Source: Piezodorus guildinii (lineage: Eukaryota > Arthropoda > Insecta > Hemiptera > Pentatomidae). From it: a DNA stretch of 64,000 bases. Below the pieces are notes generated by a model. It was not told the DNA's origin, made no database searches, and worked only from the letters and a program-made list of their open reading frames with translations. A program made the position numbers and the translations under genes. The stretch covers positions 43,744,736 to 43,808,735 of the forward strand of contig CM041294.1 in assembly GCA_023052935.1 (NCBI GenBank), in the 5' to 3' direction. This document shows, piece after piece, positions 21,140-32,851 of this stretch (positions are counted from its first letter, which is position 1; each line of letters opens with the position of its first letter).

Positions 21140-21245
21140 AGTGTGAATTTTTATTTATTATTTCTTGTGATATATTACAATTTGTTACAAAATGAACAAT
21201 AGTAATATTGATATGAGACCACATTCATACAATATATACAGAAAA
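21140..21245 (-). mobile_element. Jockey-type LINE 3' UTR fragment (subfamily b)
   Basis: Minus-strand match to 8240-8385, sharing the complements of ATATTACAATTTGTTACAAA, ATGAACAAT and CACATTCATACAATAT. UTR only. Confidence 0.5.
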
Positions 21246-21617
21246 AAATAATAATAGTCAAATTACATAAAATAGAAAATAAATAAATTCATATATATAC
21301 TATAAAATAATAATAAAGTGTGAATAAATAATAAAAATACACTTATACCTTAAAAGCCCATAATTTGTTATCTATGCAATCTCCGATTTATAAGATGCAA
21401 ATTGATGCTTTATCTACTTAGTACTTTTATTAACACATAAACAGTAAAATAAGTTTTGGAGGATGAAACGCGGACTAATGATACAATTTGTCATTGCAAT
21501 ATTTTGATTTTGTTTTGAACTTAGGTCATATTGCTGTGAAGATACATACAAACATATTCTTTAACAAACATTTTTATTTTTTGTAATAATTTAATATATT
21601 TTACTTTAATATTTCGT

Positions 21618-21927
21618 GTGGGAGCGGCGTGGTCTAGTGGATAGAGCGCTAGTCTGCTGTGCTCCGGGTCCTGGGTTCGAATCCCGGCTCTGGCAGAATA
21701 TTATTTATTCTGTTAATTCAGTCGGGGGCGACCCTAGGGTATGGAGACCCTCCTGGGGCAGACCCAGCCTCTATAAAGTGGGTACCCAAATTAATTGGGG
21801 AAAAACCTGGCGGCTGAGCGCGATTAAGGCCTAATCACCTCATTGCACTGCCGTTGGCTAGAAAACAGTACGAATCTCTATATGTACTGAGCCCAAGACC
21901 CTTCATGGGTTGTTAGTGGTACAGTTT

Positions 21928-21953
<26 letters not shown>
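21618..21953 (+). mobile_element. SINE-A, full length with 13-bp TSD and poly(T) tail
   Basis: Best copy of the family, about 336 bp. The tRNA-like head has A box TGGTCTAGTGG and B box GGTTCGAATCC. The body includes GACCCTAGGGTATGGAGACC, GGCAGACCCAGCCTCTATAA, GTGGGTACCC, ACCTGGCGGCTGAGCG and GAGCCCAAGACCCTTCATGG, and the end is GTGGTACAGTTTG plus about 26 T. A perfect direct repeat TTTAATATTTCGT flanks it (21605-21617, 21954-21966). The T arm of the head pairs well but the anticodon arm does not, so it is a SINE promoter and not a tRNA gene. The frame at 21616-21834 runs through the SINE and is not coding. Confidence 0.95.
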
Positions 21954-21961
<8 letters not shown>

Positions 21962-21966
21962 TTCGT

Positions 21967-23055
21967 AAAATTAAGAAAAAAACAAAAAAAGGAATGTAAA
22001 TAGTATTTTTCTTTTTCTGTAAAAATATTTTTGCACGAAAAAAAATTGTTTCTTTTGAATTTTGTCTAACTGGATTGCTAAGACTTCCCACAGCGCAGTA
22101 ATAGCAGACATTAAATCTAATTAATAATAGTAATCTGAGGATCATCCACAGAATAATATAAATTAATAGTTTCTAATAAAAAAAGTAAATAAACATTAAT
22201 GAGCACATGAAAACATATATCACGGAGCATTATTCCTGTCCAATAAAGCAAATATTAAAAATAAAAAACACTGTCTATTTCTAATAAATAATTATTACTT
22301 GGAGTGCTTATTAGAGGGTGATTAGGGTGTTTGTGTCATTTACTATTATTTATGCAATAATAACAGACCGAAGTGATAATTAAATTACATTGAATTAATC
22401 ATTTAGAACGTTTGAGTGGTTTCAAGGGTATGGCTGAAACATTTATATCAATTAATTAAATAACCTCATAAATTAATTAATAGACTAAATCGATTGAAAA
22501 TAAGCGTTTCAATAGATCCAGTCTTTTACATAAGTCATGGCTCCTTGTATCTGTGCATATTTTTTTAATTCTAGAAAAAAAATTGAGGAAATTATAATGT
22601 TTACTATTTCTTTTAGTAATATTGTCATTTTTTTTTTAATTTACGTTCCGCACGTTTTGTTTTCAACATACTAATCACGAAATTTTCCTAGATATTATCA
22701 TAAAAAATAATAAAATATTATAAAGAGAAAATTCAGATTATGTTTTGCGTAGCAGCGTTGTCCTGACCCTCGTCTTTCCCAATCACTAGTATGGATTTTC
22801 AGATTTATCTGTTTGTCTACAAGATTTACTCATTAATGAAGGACACGTAAGAAGGTTATCATTAGATATTTTGGGATAAAGCCTGATGTAATATTTCTAA
22901 ATGCCATGATCCAGCGAATATCAATTTAATAGTAAAATTTAGTGATCAAATTTAATCCGGATTATAATCTCGAAGTGGACCCAAATATGATCCCATTATT
23001 GAAATCGGAAAATTTAAATTTATTCATCGTTTTGACTGAGTAGAATGTAAAAAAA
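21967..23055. other. AT-rich intergenic DNA, nothing recognised
   Basis: No gene, RNA or repeat end could be supported. Confidence 0.5.
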
Positions 23056-23059
23056 AAAT

Positions 23060-23950
23060 ATATGGTGCGTACAACACACGACTTTCACTTACTCCGTTGT
23101 TATTACAAATTTAAGAATTTTTAAATACATTTAAAGATGCAATTAAACTGTTAAATAATTAATACATTGATTTTCAAAAGAAACATGTGTTTAATTAAAT
23201 ATCTTTTTTATTATTTTCTATGACAATCAGTATTATCACTCTCCATTAACTTTTACAATTATGTGTATAAGATCATTTTTTTTTTAAATCATTAGCTTAC
23301 TAATGGTATATTACACATGTATATTACTGTTCTTAAATAAAAAAAAAAACTAGATTAAAAAAATATTTTTCAGTTTTCTTATTTGGTTGTTTATCAAATT
23401 TGCTCAACTTGTATTTTTAGCTGTTAGCTATCAATGCTAACAAAATTATATAGTTATTTTTATAGATTCCACAAAATTAAAGATAATTAAGAAGAAGAAA
23501 TTTTAAAATATCGGCATTCTATCCCTGTAGACTATTTCACTAACTGATATTAAAGATCATTAAATTTTACATCGATACAGCAAGTTTAATCAAAATCGTT
23601 ATAGCCGTTTTCGAGAAAAAAAGCATAAATATTGAATGAAAAATATATTTTATTTTTTCTCCTTTTGCTGGATATCGAATTAGATCAGCATATATATTAT
23701 TATGTTTTTTATCAACGCTAAAAATATGATATGGTTAATTTATTCAAATCTAAAAGATTAAAGATACTTCAGAGGAAAAAAAATAATAATAAATCAGCAT
23801 TTAAGCCATTTCAGACTATTTCAATCAGAACGAAACCTACATCGTATTAAAGCTCATAAAATTTTACATAGATACAGCATTTTATAGAAAATCGTAAGAA
23901 GGAGCAAACTGCGTGGTATAAATAAGATCTTCCGTCAGCTTGTTTTGAAG
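23060..23950 (-). repeat. R1 repeat, copy F, with internal duplication
   Basis: Reverse-oriented R1. The 3' end lies at 23064 (GGTGCGTACAACACACGACT then TTCACTTAC). The body holds AAATATCGGCATTC, ATTAAATTTTACATCGATAC and CGTTTTCGAG. A segment of about 290 bp occurs twice in tandem (about 23385-23640 and 23675-23930), each with GGCATT-like, TAGACTATTTCA/CAGACTATTTCA, ACATCG(T) and AAAATCGT words. No coding capacity. Confidence 0.7.
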
Positions 23951-24079
23951 AAAAAGTTGTACAATTTCGGGCGTATAGTTGTTATCTGTTGTTATGTTGT
24001 TGTTATTTCAGTTTCATACGACAACTCATTTTTGCGCTATACTTGGTTGGAAAGAAAAGTACGTTTGTAAATTGCATTT

Positions 24080-24370
24080 AAACGAGCTAATTGCATTTGT
24101 AAAACTGACCAAACTGTAAGGAACGGTCAGTTCATAAGGCTTATGATCTGAAACACGATCATTGCCTATATTTTTCATTCCATATTACAGATATTTCTTT
24201 ACAAATACATATCACATGATAGGATGTTTCGTTTTCCTCTTGCAGAATCTGCAGATGAGTGAGGTTACAAGTCTCCATAGCATGGAGGTGCTCCTCAAGC
24301 TGACAGTGCCCAGTATATAGTCACTCATCTCAGAGTTACTCAGCCTATTGAGAGAAGTGTGTGAATTCTC
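24080..24370 (-). mobile_element. RNase H-type LINE pol C-terminal relic
   Basis: Reading the minus strand across frames gives RLSNSEMSDYILG, then GHCQLEEHLHAME, CRFC (other frame) and QEENETSYHVICIC. This order matches the zinc-finger-like end of LINE polyproteins carrying an RNase H domain: L-R---S------GH--L--HLH-MG-----C-FC-EE-ET--H---C. At least two frame changes show it is dead. No other copy was found in the window, and both ends are unclear. Confidence 0.6.
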
Positions 24371-24467
24371 TCTTTGGAGGTTAAATATCATTAATATTTG
24401 ACAAATTGTTGTACTTATTATTTCAATCTTAATAACTATCGAAAATTTTGATCCTTAGAATATAATT

Positions 24468-25352
24468 TTTCCTTTCAATTACCTATATATATTAAAGGAA
24501 TGTATTGCGATCGTTAAAATTTTTGAATTCCAGCTTTCAACGGAAATACACGTTTTAGGGTATCCTGGGTCAAAATGACCAGGTCCCGAAAAAAGGTCTG
24601 TGTTCTTGTGTGTGTGTATGAAATGAAATTTCATACTTGAGACAACTATACGCCCGAGATACTACAGCAATTTTTTCATCTAAAACGGATGAAGATCTAC
24701 TACTAGAAGATCTACTTTATACTATGCATTTTCCAACTGTTTAAGATTTTCTCATTAACAGCTCAAACGAATTTAATTAAACACCCTATATCGATGTAAC
24801 ATTTGATGGTCTTTAATATGATTTAGGTTTCATTGTGATTGAAATAGTCTGATAGGGCTTAAATGCCGATATTTAAAACTTTCATCCTCTAAACTACCTT
24901 TAATTTTGTGCAATACAAAATATTAAACATATCATCTTAATGACATAGATGAAGGACGGCTGAAAATACAAGTTGAACTAATTTGATGACCAACTAAAGG
25001 ATAAAAGAGAGAATCTATTTGTTTATGTAATTTTTTTTTAATATTAAAAACAGTTATATAGACGTATAATATATTGTTGGAAAGAGAAACATTTAAGAAA
25101 AAAATATTATATGATACCCAAAGTTGTGAAAGATAATATAAAGTGACGAATAGGGATCAAACATATTACTGATTAACAGTTTAATTTATATTTTTGAATC
25201 TAAATTATATTTTTCCAACGAAAATGAATACACATTTTTTTCAAATAAACTTGGAATATTTCTCAAATTGAAGTATATTTTATAGTTTTTTTAAATTGAT
25301 GAACAGCCGAGGTAAGTGAAAGGTAAGTGTGTTGCCCGCACCAGATTTTAAA
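24468..25352 (+). repeat. R1 repeat, copy C
   Basis: Near full-length plus-strand copy: GTATTGCGATCGTTAAAATT, TTCCAGCTTTCAACGGAAAT, ACACGTTTTAGGGTATCCTG, a short (TG)n tract, GACAACTATACGCCCGAGAT, a small duplication GAAGATCTACTACTAGAAGA, GGGCTTAAATGCCGATATTT, and the end GAGGTAAGTGAAAGGTAAGT then GTGTTGCCCGCACCAGATTT. It stands head-to-head with copy F. Confidence 0.8.
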
Positions 25353-26815
25353 CATACCTCTACTTATACCCTGTGGTATTTGGTATCGATTATTATGTAT
25401 CGAGCAGAAGAGGACACACATTTTTTAGTTTTTCAGGATGTTAGCTTAAATTTGTATTTAATATTTTTGATATTAAAATAATGTTTTTGAGTTTTAACAT
25501 GTTTCTCTGTTCCAACTATATCTAAAGACATTACACATGCAGTAAAAGAGCAGAGAGTCTAGATTTCGATACACTAATACAATTGTAAATAGAAAAAGTT
25601 TAAAAGCTCTAAGTAATTCCCTTTTCACAACTATAAGGAAAAACTAATTAGCAGTGTATTCGCCTGCAGGATACTCGTCTTGCAAGAGATAACTGATGCC
25701 CGAAAACAGATATCCATCACTTCGTTTAAAACTTTTAAGTAACTTTTAAACAGGTCTTAGTCAGAGGAGGTCTTAGGAACATATATAGATAGATATTTCT
25801 AAGTTTTCCAAGGCGTCGAAAATAGTCCAAGTAGAAAATACTGTCATTTCCTATAAACAAACTTAATTTTTAAGGTTAAACCAAAACAAAAAAGAGATTT
25901 AATATTAAAATGTGTAATATAACTCCCAACTTGTAATACCACAAAAAACACCGCAAATTATTACACAATGGTTTATTATTTCCAAATAACAGTATTTGCG
26001 TATAACTGTTTATGTACCTGTTAAAAGACAATTAACTATTATGAAAAGCAATTAAAAGTTCAAAGGTAAATGGTATATCACCAATTTAAATGATTTTTTT
26101 TTTTTTTTCATTTTGTAGGAAATTTAATTCTCTACGAAATAACACTAAGGAAAAAAATATTTTTTTTTTTAATTTATAATTTTAAAAAAATGTATAACAA
26201 AAAATATTTTTTTGATATTTATTGATTTACTGTTAGAAAAAACGGATATTCGTTTAAATTGGAAAGATTTCAAACGTTTTCTATTTTAGTTTTTGTTATA
26301 TATTTATAAGTGTATTTATATAAAAATTTCATTTTTTTTTTCCTTTTCTCTTTTAATATAAGTCATCACGGTTTCTTGGTTAACAGAGTTATCGAATTAA
26401 CTCACTTTTGATCGGCCGACATTTTTAAAATAACCATCTGTTATCGTTAGGATCATCATTGCCCTTTTATTTTAGTGGCGTTCGATCCTTGGTACTGGGG
26501 TGCTTTCATCTCGGAATTAATCCCCCGCCCCCACCCCCAGGCCCGACGAACCTCCGTATAGACTTCTAAGGCGAGGCAGGGGTAAAAAAACAACAAACAA
26601 AAATCGGCTAACAAACGGATTTTGTAAATTCGTTATTTGGGTTCTACGTATCTGTAAACGTAAGCCCTCAAATTTCAAGAGGAGAGGGAGGGGGAGGGGT
26701 AATTTTTATTCTAAATATTGAAAATAATAAAGCAAAACTCTAGAAATGGACAAAGGTTCATTATTGAATGTAATAAACCCAAAAAAAGGAGGTTATTTAA
26801 CGTTCGAAAAAAATT
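25353..26815. other. Intergenic DNA, nothing recognised
   Basis: Very AT-rich with T-runs (26097-26110, 26161-26170). A GC-richer patch at about 26450-26590 (CCCCCGCCCCCACCCCC) has no identifiable origin. Confidence 0.45.
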
Positions 26816-26839
26816 TCTCAGGATAAAAAAGACAAATAA

Positions 26840-27330
26840 ATTCTTCATTATCCTGAGACAAGTCCCTTTATAATAGCATTTTAATAATAACGAGAATAAT
26901 AAACGACATAAATATCAACAATTTAACAAATACTAATAGAAGAAATCCCATATGTAAAAGAGAAGATATAAATAAATGAATAAAAAAAACTTTATTTACA
27001 CTTATATTGTGACTGGATAACCATGAAATTATTATATAAGCGGGATTTGAACGTATGAAGAGAGTTAAAAGTGACGGTTGTGCCTTAGCGTATAAATATA
27101 AAGGCCTACAACGTACATAACGGAAATGGTCACATGATTTTAATTTTAAAAGGTAGTTAATGTATGAAGGAGGCTGGGTTTGATAAGTTTGTAAAGGAAA
27201 GATGTATGGAAATATCTGCAACGATTGGAAGATTAAAGCCACATCAACTCGGCATAATATTCGGAGACGGAGTTGTACCTCGTAGTCCCGAAGATGAATC
27301 GAACCAAGCAATTAATCGAGCGGTTTTTTT
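26840..27330 (-). mobile_element. CR1-like LINE tail (RPLYLY subfamily)
   Basis: The minus-strand frame 27311-26868 (147 codons) carries a LINE C-terminal tail: KLKSCDHFRYVRCRPLYLYA, KAQPSLLTLFIRSNPAYI, corresponding to the pattern N-R-R--L-L---...S---SFIP-----WN. The rest of that frame is read-through into 3' UTR. The 3' end retains an imperfect version of the terminal hairpin (26848-26876). It aligns with 18690-19330. The conserved WN-LP core has decayed. Confidence 0.6.
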
Positions 27331-28735
27331 TCTTTTTTACTTCGAAATCCTCACAAATATCACCGTACAGCAGCAGACAGAGTAGAATATTGGATAGGAA
27401 ACGAGAAGTTTCCGGGTTTTATAAGGGAATAGGTCATTAATAGATATGGTAAATGATTTTTCATAAATACAAATAAATGAAAATATAAACATTGAAAGTT
27501 AAAAGAGTATACTTAAGTGTTTAGCTCTCTTTTAAAAAGATGGAAAATAATTAACTTTAGAAGTATTAACCCCCCTTAGTTCCCATTTCTCCCTGATTTA
27601 TCAGTTGCACTATAAAGTTTAATATTTCCATAGGTGGGAATAAGGTCAGTGAAAAGGGAAATTCAGATTTATTGTGAAGCCCTTGGAAGTTGAAAATGAA
27701 ATAAGATGATAAATGGGACGGAAATGGGCCGCGGGCTTTCTCGTGTTTATTTCTATAGCGCGGTCTTCAGCCGTAGTCAAAGGAATCTGTACCAGTTCTC
27801 GGATGTTCTTCCTTTCAGAAGTTACAAATGTTAAGAGGTTCTAAAAGTTGTACAGATCAAAATTATACCATATTTTCTTTCATATTGATATCTTCATATG
27901 AAAGAATGCTAAATCCCATATAGAATTTAACTGAAGTATTTGCAGAAGAAAAGAGAACTTGTTAATTAGATCGGCTGCTCAACTTCGCCGAGTTGTTAAT
28001 ATACAGCATACTGGTTTAATCGTGAAATAAAAAAAGGGAAATATACGGAACAAAAACAGCATTTACTAATATATATATATATAGCCATATAATATATTTT
28101 AAATTTAGTTGTATAGGTCGTATATATACTAGGTAGTGAAAGACACCTAGCGAGTCCACCATGTTCTACAACTGATTTGTTTGAAATCCATACTTTCTAA
28201 AAATGCTCTCGTAGCCAATGGGATGGTTCTGATTCCGAATTAAAGGATTTTGAACTTGAATGTTCTTTCCCCGAACTTCTCACGATACTGCAGCAAGTTT
28301 GGAATACATTTTGCATAAATGTTTTCTTTTTCTTATTGGATTCTGTTGCCTTGATCCCAATCATTTTCTTCAATCTAATTGTGGGATCTGCTATCAGTAC
28401 TTCGTTTTTGTGACAATAAAAGCTATGATGACCGCAGATCATATGGCTTTGGTACTTCTTTAAAACACTTAATACTGTTTTAAATATCAATAATTTTTTT
28501 TTAATTACTTTTTTTCTTTCCAGAAGTAATACTGTTTTCTTTTGTGTAATACTGTTTTCGATTATCTACATTAGCATAAAGTGACGTTAAGTGAAAAAAC
28601 AGTTACATTGGGTTGCTAAATTACTTGGTATCCTTAGTAATCTATTTCTATGCATAATATACTTTCCCCGTATCTTAACTATAAAATACCTAATGATGGA
28701 GTTCATTTGACTGTTACTAATTTTAATGAGGAATT
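27331..28735. other. Intergenic DNA, nothing recognised
   Basis: Open frames at 28197-28490 (minus) and 28260-28463 (plus) overlap each other and show no domain. A short (TA)n lies at 28067-28083. AGCATAAAGTGACGTTAA at 28573-28590 equals the last part of SINE-B and could be a tiny SINE-B end fragment. Confidence 0.45.
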
Positions 28736-28739
28736 GTAA

Positions 28740-28800
28740 TTGTGTGTCGACGTTTCGGCCTACACTGTCGGCCTTTATCAGGGCCAAGCGAAACAAGATA
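28740..28800 (-). other. Penelope-type CTGA...GAAAC motif, isolated
   Basis: On the minus strand CCCTGATAAAGGCC is followed by a loop and AGGCCGAAACGTCG. The arrangement CTGA-RA, one base, a GGCC/GGCC stem, GAAACG resembles the 3' end motif of the Penelope-like copies at 8430-8475 and 59830-59880. The flanking sequence does not match those copies, so this may be the end of a second, diverged Penelope-like family. Confidence 0.4.
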
Positions 28801-29934
28801 ATAACCAATACAACTAGAAAATTAATAATAATCTGGATACAATGATACGATAGCAGTAATACTGTATTGAAACACGCACAAAATTAAAATAATCATAAGA
28901 TGACCGCAACAAAAGCAAACAAAATTAAGACGATAATATTGAAATGAGAATATTTAAAGACTAAGAAGAGAAAATAAGCCAATAATAAATTAAAATAAGA
29001 ACAATATGTGAACAATTACACATTCAAATTTTAAGAATTTTTTAGTAATTTACGACGGTATTATATAAATAGATCAAAATTATTAGAAACGAGAGACAAT
29101 AAGATTAAAATACTTTAAGTAGTATAATATTAAACTTACAATTTTATGCAAGGATACATAACGGAAAAAGATAACAATAGGAAAATTTTGTGCACACCAC
29201 TAATTTTGCTTATTCACAATTAAAAAAAAAAATTAATTTATAACTTCATGATTGTATAATAACGTTTAGTTTAGTAAAATTACTGTAGCAAAGGTTTTAA
29301 TTGAAGCCATATCGCTTTCCCCATATGCCTCTGTAATTAGATTCTATTGTAAGGCTGGATGACTTCCCAACACCCATCACCCTGGTTCGAGGTGTTCAAT
29401 ATAGGTAGATGCTGTTTTCTCACTTGCCGCGTTTGATTTATTGCATGGTATTGTCCGCAATATTCATGTTTACATAACTGGGGAATGCAACATTACTACA
29501 GATTATCGATTCATGTTCTCTTGTCCTCTATCGAATTCAAAGAAACTAGTTGACATCCAACTGTTCATTGCCACTAAAGATTCAGTCCTAAACCATTAAT
29601 AAAGTTTCGATTGACAGCGTTGGTAACTCCATTTGTGAGCATGAAAAGAAAAATTCAATCAATTTCAATTTTAATATTTATAAGATTCCCAAGTAGCGTA
29701 GAAATCGGTAGAAGCGCAATAGGTGATGGTTAAGATTGGTTAGGATAGGTGAATTGTAGGATTCTCCCTCTTTTTGAAGTCGTAAAATAAATTTAACAAT
29801 CCTAATTAATAGATGTCTTCGAAAAGAAAAATTTAGATGAATGGAAATTCACAGTGAATTAAATCCCACCTAATAACCCTAAGGATTGTTAAAATAAAAA
29901 TATATTGATAATTAAATTATACAAAAAAAAAAAT
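28801..29934. other. Intergenic DNA, nothing recognised
   Basis: Minus-strand 3' flank of the motif above could be Penelope-like UTR, but nothing supports it directly. The GC-richer part 29290-29640 is unassigned. Confidence 0.4.
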
Positions 29935-29937
29935 ATA

Positions 29938-29995
<58 letters not shown>

Positions 29996-30005
29996 ATATA
30001 TATAT
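29935..30005. repeat. (TA)n microsatellite
   Basis: About 70 bp, interrupted once by GTGTG near the left end and once by a TT step at about 29985. Confidence 0.95.
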
Positions 30006-30190
30006 AAAATTAAAGCTTCACTGAAGTCACCAAGCCTTCAAAGATTTGTTCCTCATATCACACTCCACAACTACAAACACATGCTAAGTAGTAACTACGA
30101 GGTGGCACAATTCCTGACTGAACATGAACGAACAAAACAATACCTAAAACTACTTAACATACTACAAAACGACAAATGTTGTTGTTAAGA
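30006..30190 (+). pseudogene. Possible LINE pol C-terminal tail
   Basis: About 57 codons after the (TA)n read LKSPSLQRFVPHITLHNYKH, then an ELTEHERTKQYLK-like helix and a stop after KCCC. The pattern (P--L-L-DY---L-----VA-FL--T-R--Q-L) recalls the very end of RNase H-type LINE polyproteins. No upstream coding sequence survives, so the call is weak. Confidence 0.3.
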
Positions 30191-30858
<668 letters not shown>

Positions 30859-30870
30859 GAATAGAATAGA

Positions 30871-31525
30871 AAAAAAAAAACTTTATTCTGGGACAATGTC
30901 GCTTAAGAATAACAATTATGAACTAAATATTAAATTATAACTGGCCAAAAACAATATATAAATACAATTAACACAAGAATGAAAAAAATATAATAATAAT
31001 AATAATAAAAAAATAAAGGCTAACAGTGTCATCTCTATTTACAAATTCTAGAAATAAATAAATAACAATAATTATAAAATGTAACTTTTACATCTCATTA
31101 AAGTAAAATTCACCTTACCTAAGTGGGCATGATAAAAATTAGCTTCCATCTGACTGAAGAGAAAGGAAGTATTGAAAGAGGAGGGATTTAAACGATGAGA
31201 GGGAAGGAGCATGACGGATGTTTGAAGGGAAAGTATTCCATAAGGAAGAGTACCGGGCTAAAAAGGAGCAGTCATATTTTTTGGTTCTATGGAAAGGAGT
31301 GTGGAGGTCGGACAGACGGGATCTTGTTTCCTGGTGATGGGTTGAGGATTTAAATACCAGAAGGCTGTAGACATAAAATGGATGGTGGGAGTTTATGATT
31401 TGATAAAGGAATGATCCAAGGAAATATTGTCTTCGAAAATTATCAATATTTTCACAAAAATCCAATAAGGTATCCAAATTATAACTAAAATGCTGAAATA
31501 TGGCCGAAATCCTTCAGTGATAAAA
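30871..31525 (-). mobile_element. CR1-like LINE, 3' end
   Basis: The minus-strand frame 31477-31139 (112 codons) encodes RRQYFLGSFLYQIINSHH (~15-32), TRSRLSDLHTPFHR (~56-69), SFLARYSSLWNTFPSNIRHA (~77-96) and SFKSLLFQYFL. This is the same C-terminal tail as at 11029 and 50957. The 3' UTR ends with the 30-nt near-palindrome TTATTCT...AGAATAA at 30883-30912, then an A-tail. An A-run of about 22 at 31526-31548 marks the other edge. Confidence 0.8.
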
Positions 31526-31548
31526 AAAAAAAAAAAAAAAAAAAAAAC

Positions 31549-32776
31549 TGCTGAATTATTGAATTAAAATTACTTATCGCTATAGGATTGTCCTCAATGC
31601 CAACTTATAGCTTTTTGGTTTCTCAATTAATGTGTACTGTGTTGCTGTTTCTTTATAATTGCATGTTTTTATATTCTTTAAGCATTATATTGATCCTTAC
31701 TGCGTAAAGTGTTACTGTTTCTTAATAAAATAAATTTTATTTGTTTATATTAATTAAGTATTGTATTGTTTTTTTATGTGTATTGTGATACTGTTTGTTA
31801 TTCTACTTCTATTGAATTGCAGCAGGTGAACTACTTTTCCACACACGGACTTGAATTAGTGGGATTGTAAAATAAAGAAGTTATTAAAAAACAAAATAAA
31901 TAATATTGAAAGAAGTTTTAATATATACACAAATAAAGTAATACTTTTAGTCTAAAATATTATATCTAAAAACTATTATTAAAAATATAATCTGGACTGA
32001 GACTGTATCACAGCAATATATAAATGAACCATATTTCCTAGGACTACCCTCAGACCTTAATAGTTGATGGTTAAAACGGGATTCCTCAACAGCCTCTGGT
32101 GATAATACCTAGTCCTACTAATCATAATAATAATAATAATAAATAATTATATAATAAAATGATATGTTGTCAGGATTACAAATAAAGAATATAATACTAG
32201 AAAAAAGGTTTAATATAGGAAAAATTAAAGAAACAAACCCACGTTTACATACTTCAAAAGAATGATAATTGAAAACAGGTAATTATTTAAATAGAGTTTT
32301 TGTAGAAGGAAGTTTCAGGACATCGAACAGATACCAAAGAACGAATAAAACTAGTGTCATTTCATCTCTTAGCAACGAAAGGAGATCAAGTTGGTGATGA
32401 TGTTCCCAAGTTCTCTTTCATCCTTTGTGAGAGCAGGTATTGGGCGGATTAGCCCTTTTTTCTACCCTGTAAAATTACTTTTTTCGTTTGAAAAAACCGC
32501 TTCAGCGATAAATTTTGCTAAATATTCATAAAAAGAGATGCTTTATATATCATAATTTTTTTTTGTTTAATCGCTATTTTGAACGGACTTAATGAAATGC
32601 AGTCAAATTTATAAGTCTGTACATTAGATGAGAAAAAAAAAAATAAAGAAACACACCAACAATAAAATCAGACATTTTTTTATTTGTTATTGAAAATGTG
32701 TTTTCGCTTATTTGTAAAGAAAGGGGTGTGTTCCTGACAATTTTTCAGTATTTAAGTAAACACTTTGAATCATAAA

Positions 32777-32784
<8 letters not shown>
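31549..32784. other. AT-rich intergenic DNA, nothing recognised
   Basis: No supportable feature. Confidence 0.5.

Positions 32785-32849
<65 letters not shown>
32785..32849. repeat. (TA)n microsatellite
   Basis: About 32 uninterrupted TA units after an A-run. Confidence 0.95.

Positions 32850-32851
<2 letters not shown>

Noticed and set aside
21618..21700. tRNA-like heads of SINE-A and SINE-B as functional tRNA genes
   Set aside because: A and B boxes and the T arm are present, but acceptor and anticodon arms do not pair and a SINE body follows directly, with TSDs outside the whole unit.
26868..27311. 147-codon minus-strand frame as a host membrane protein
   Set aside because: The first half is a LINE C-terminal tail and the hydrophobic second half is AT-rich 3' UTR read-through.
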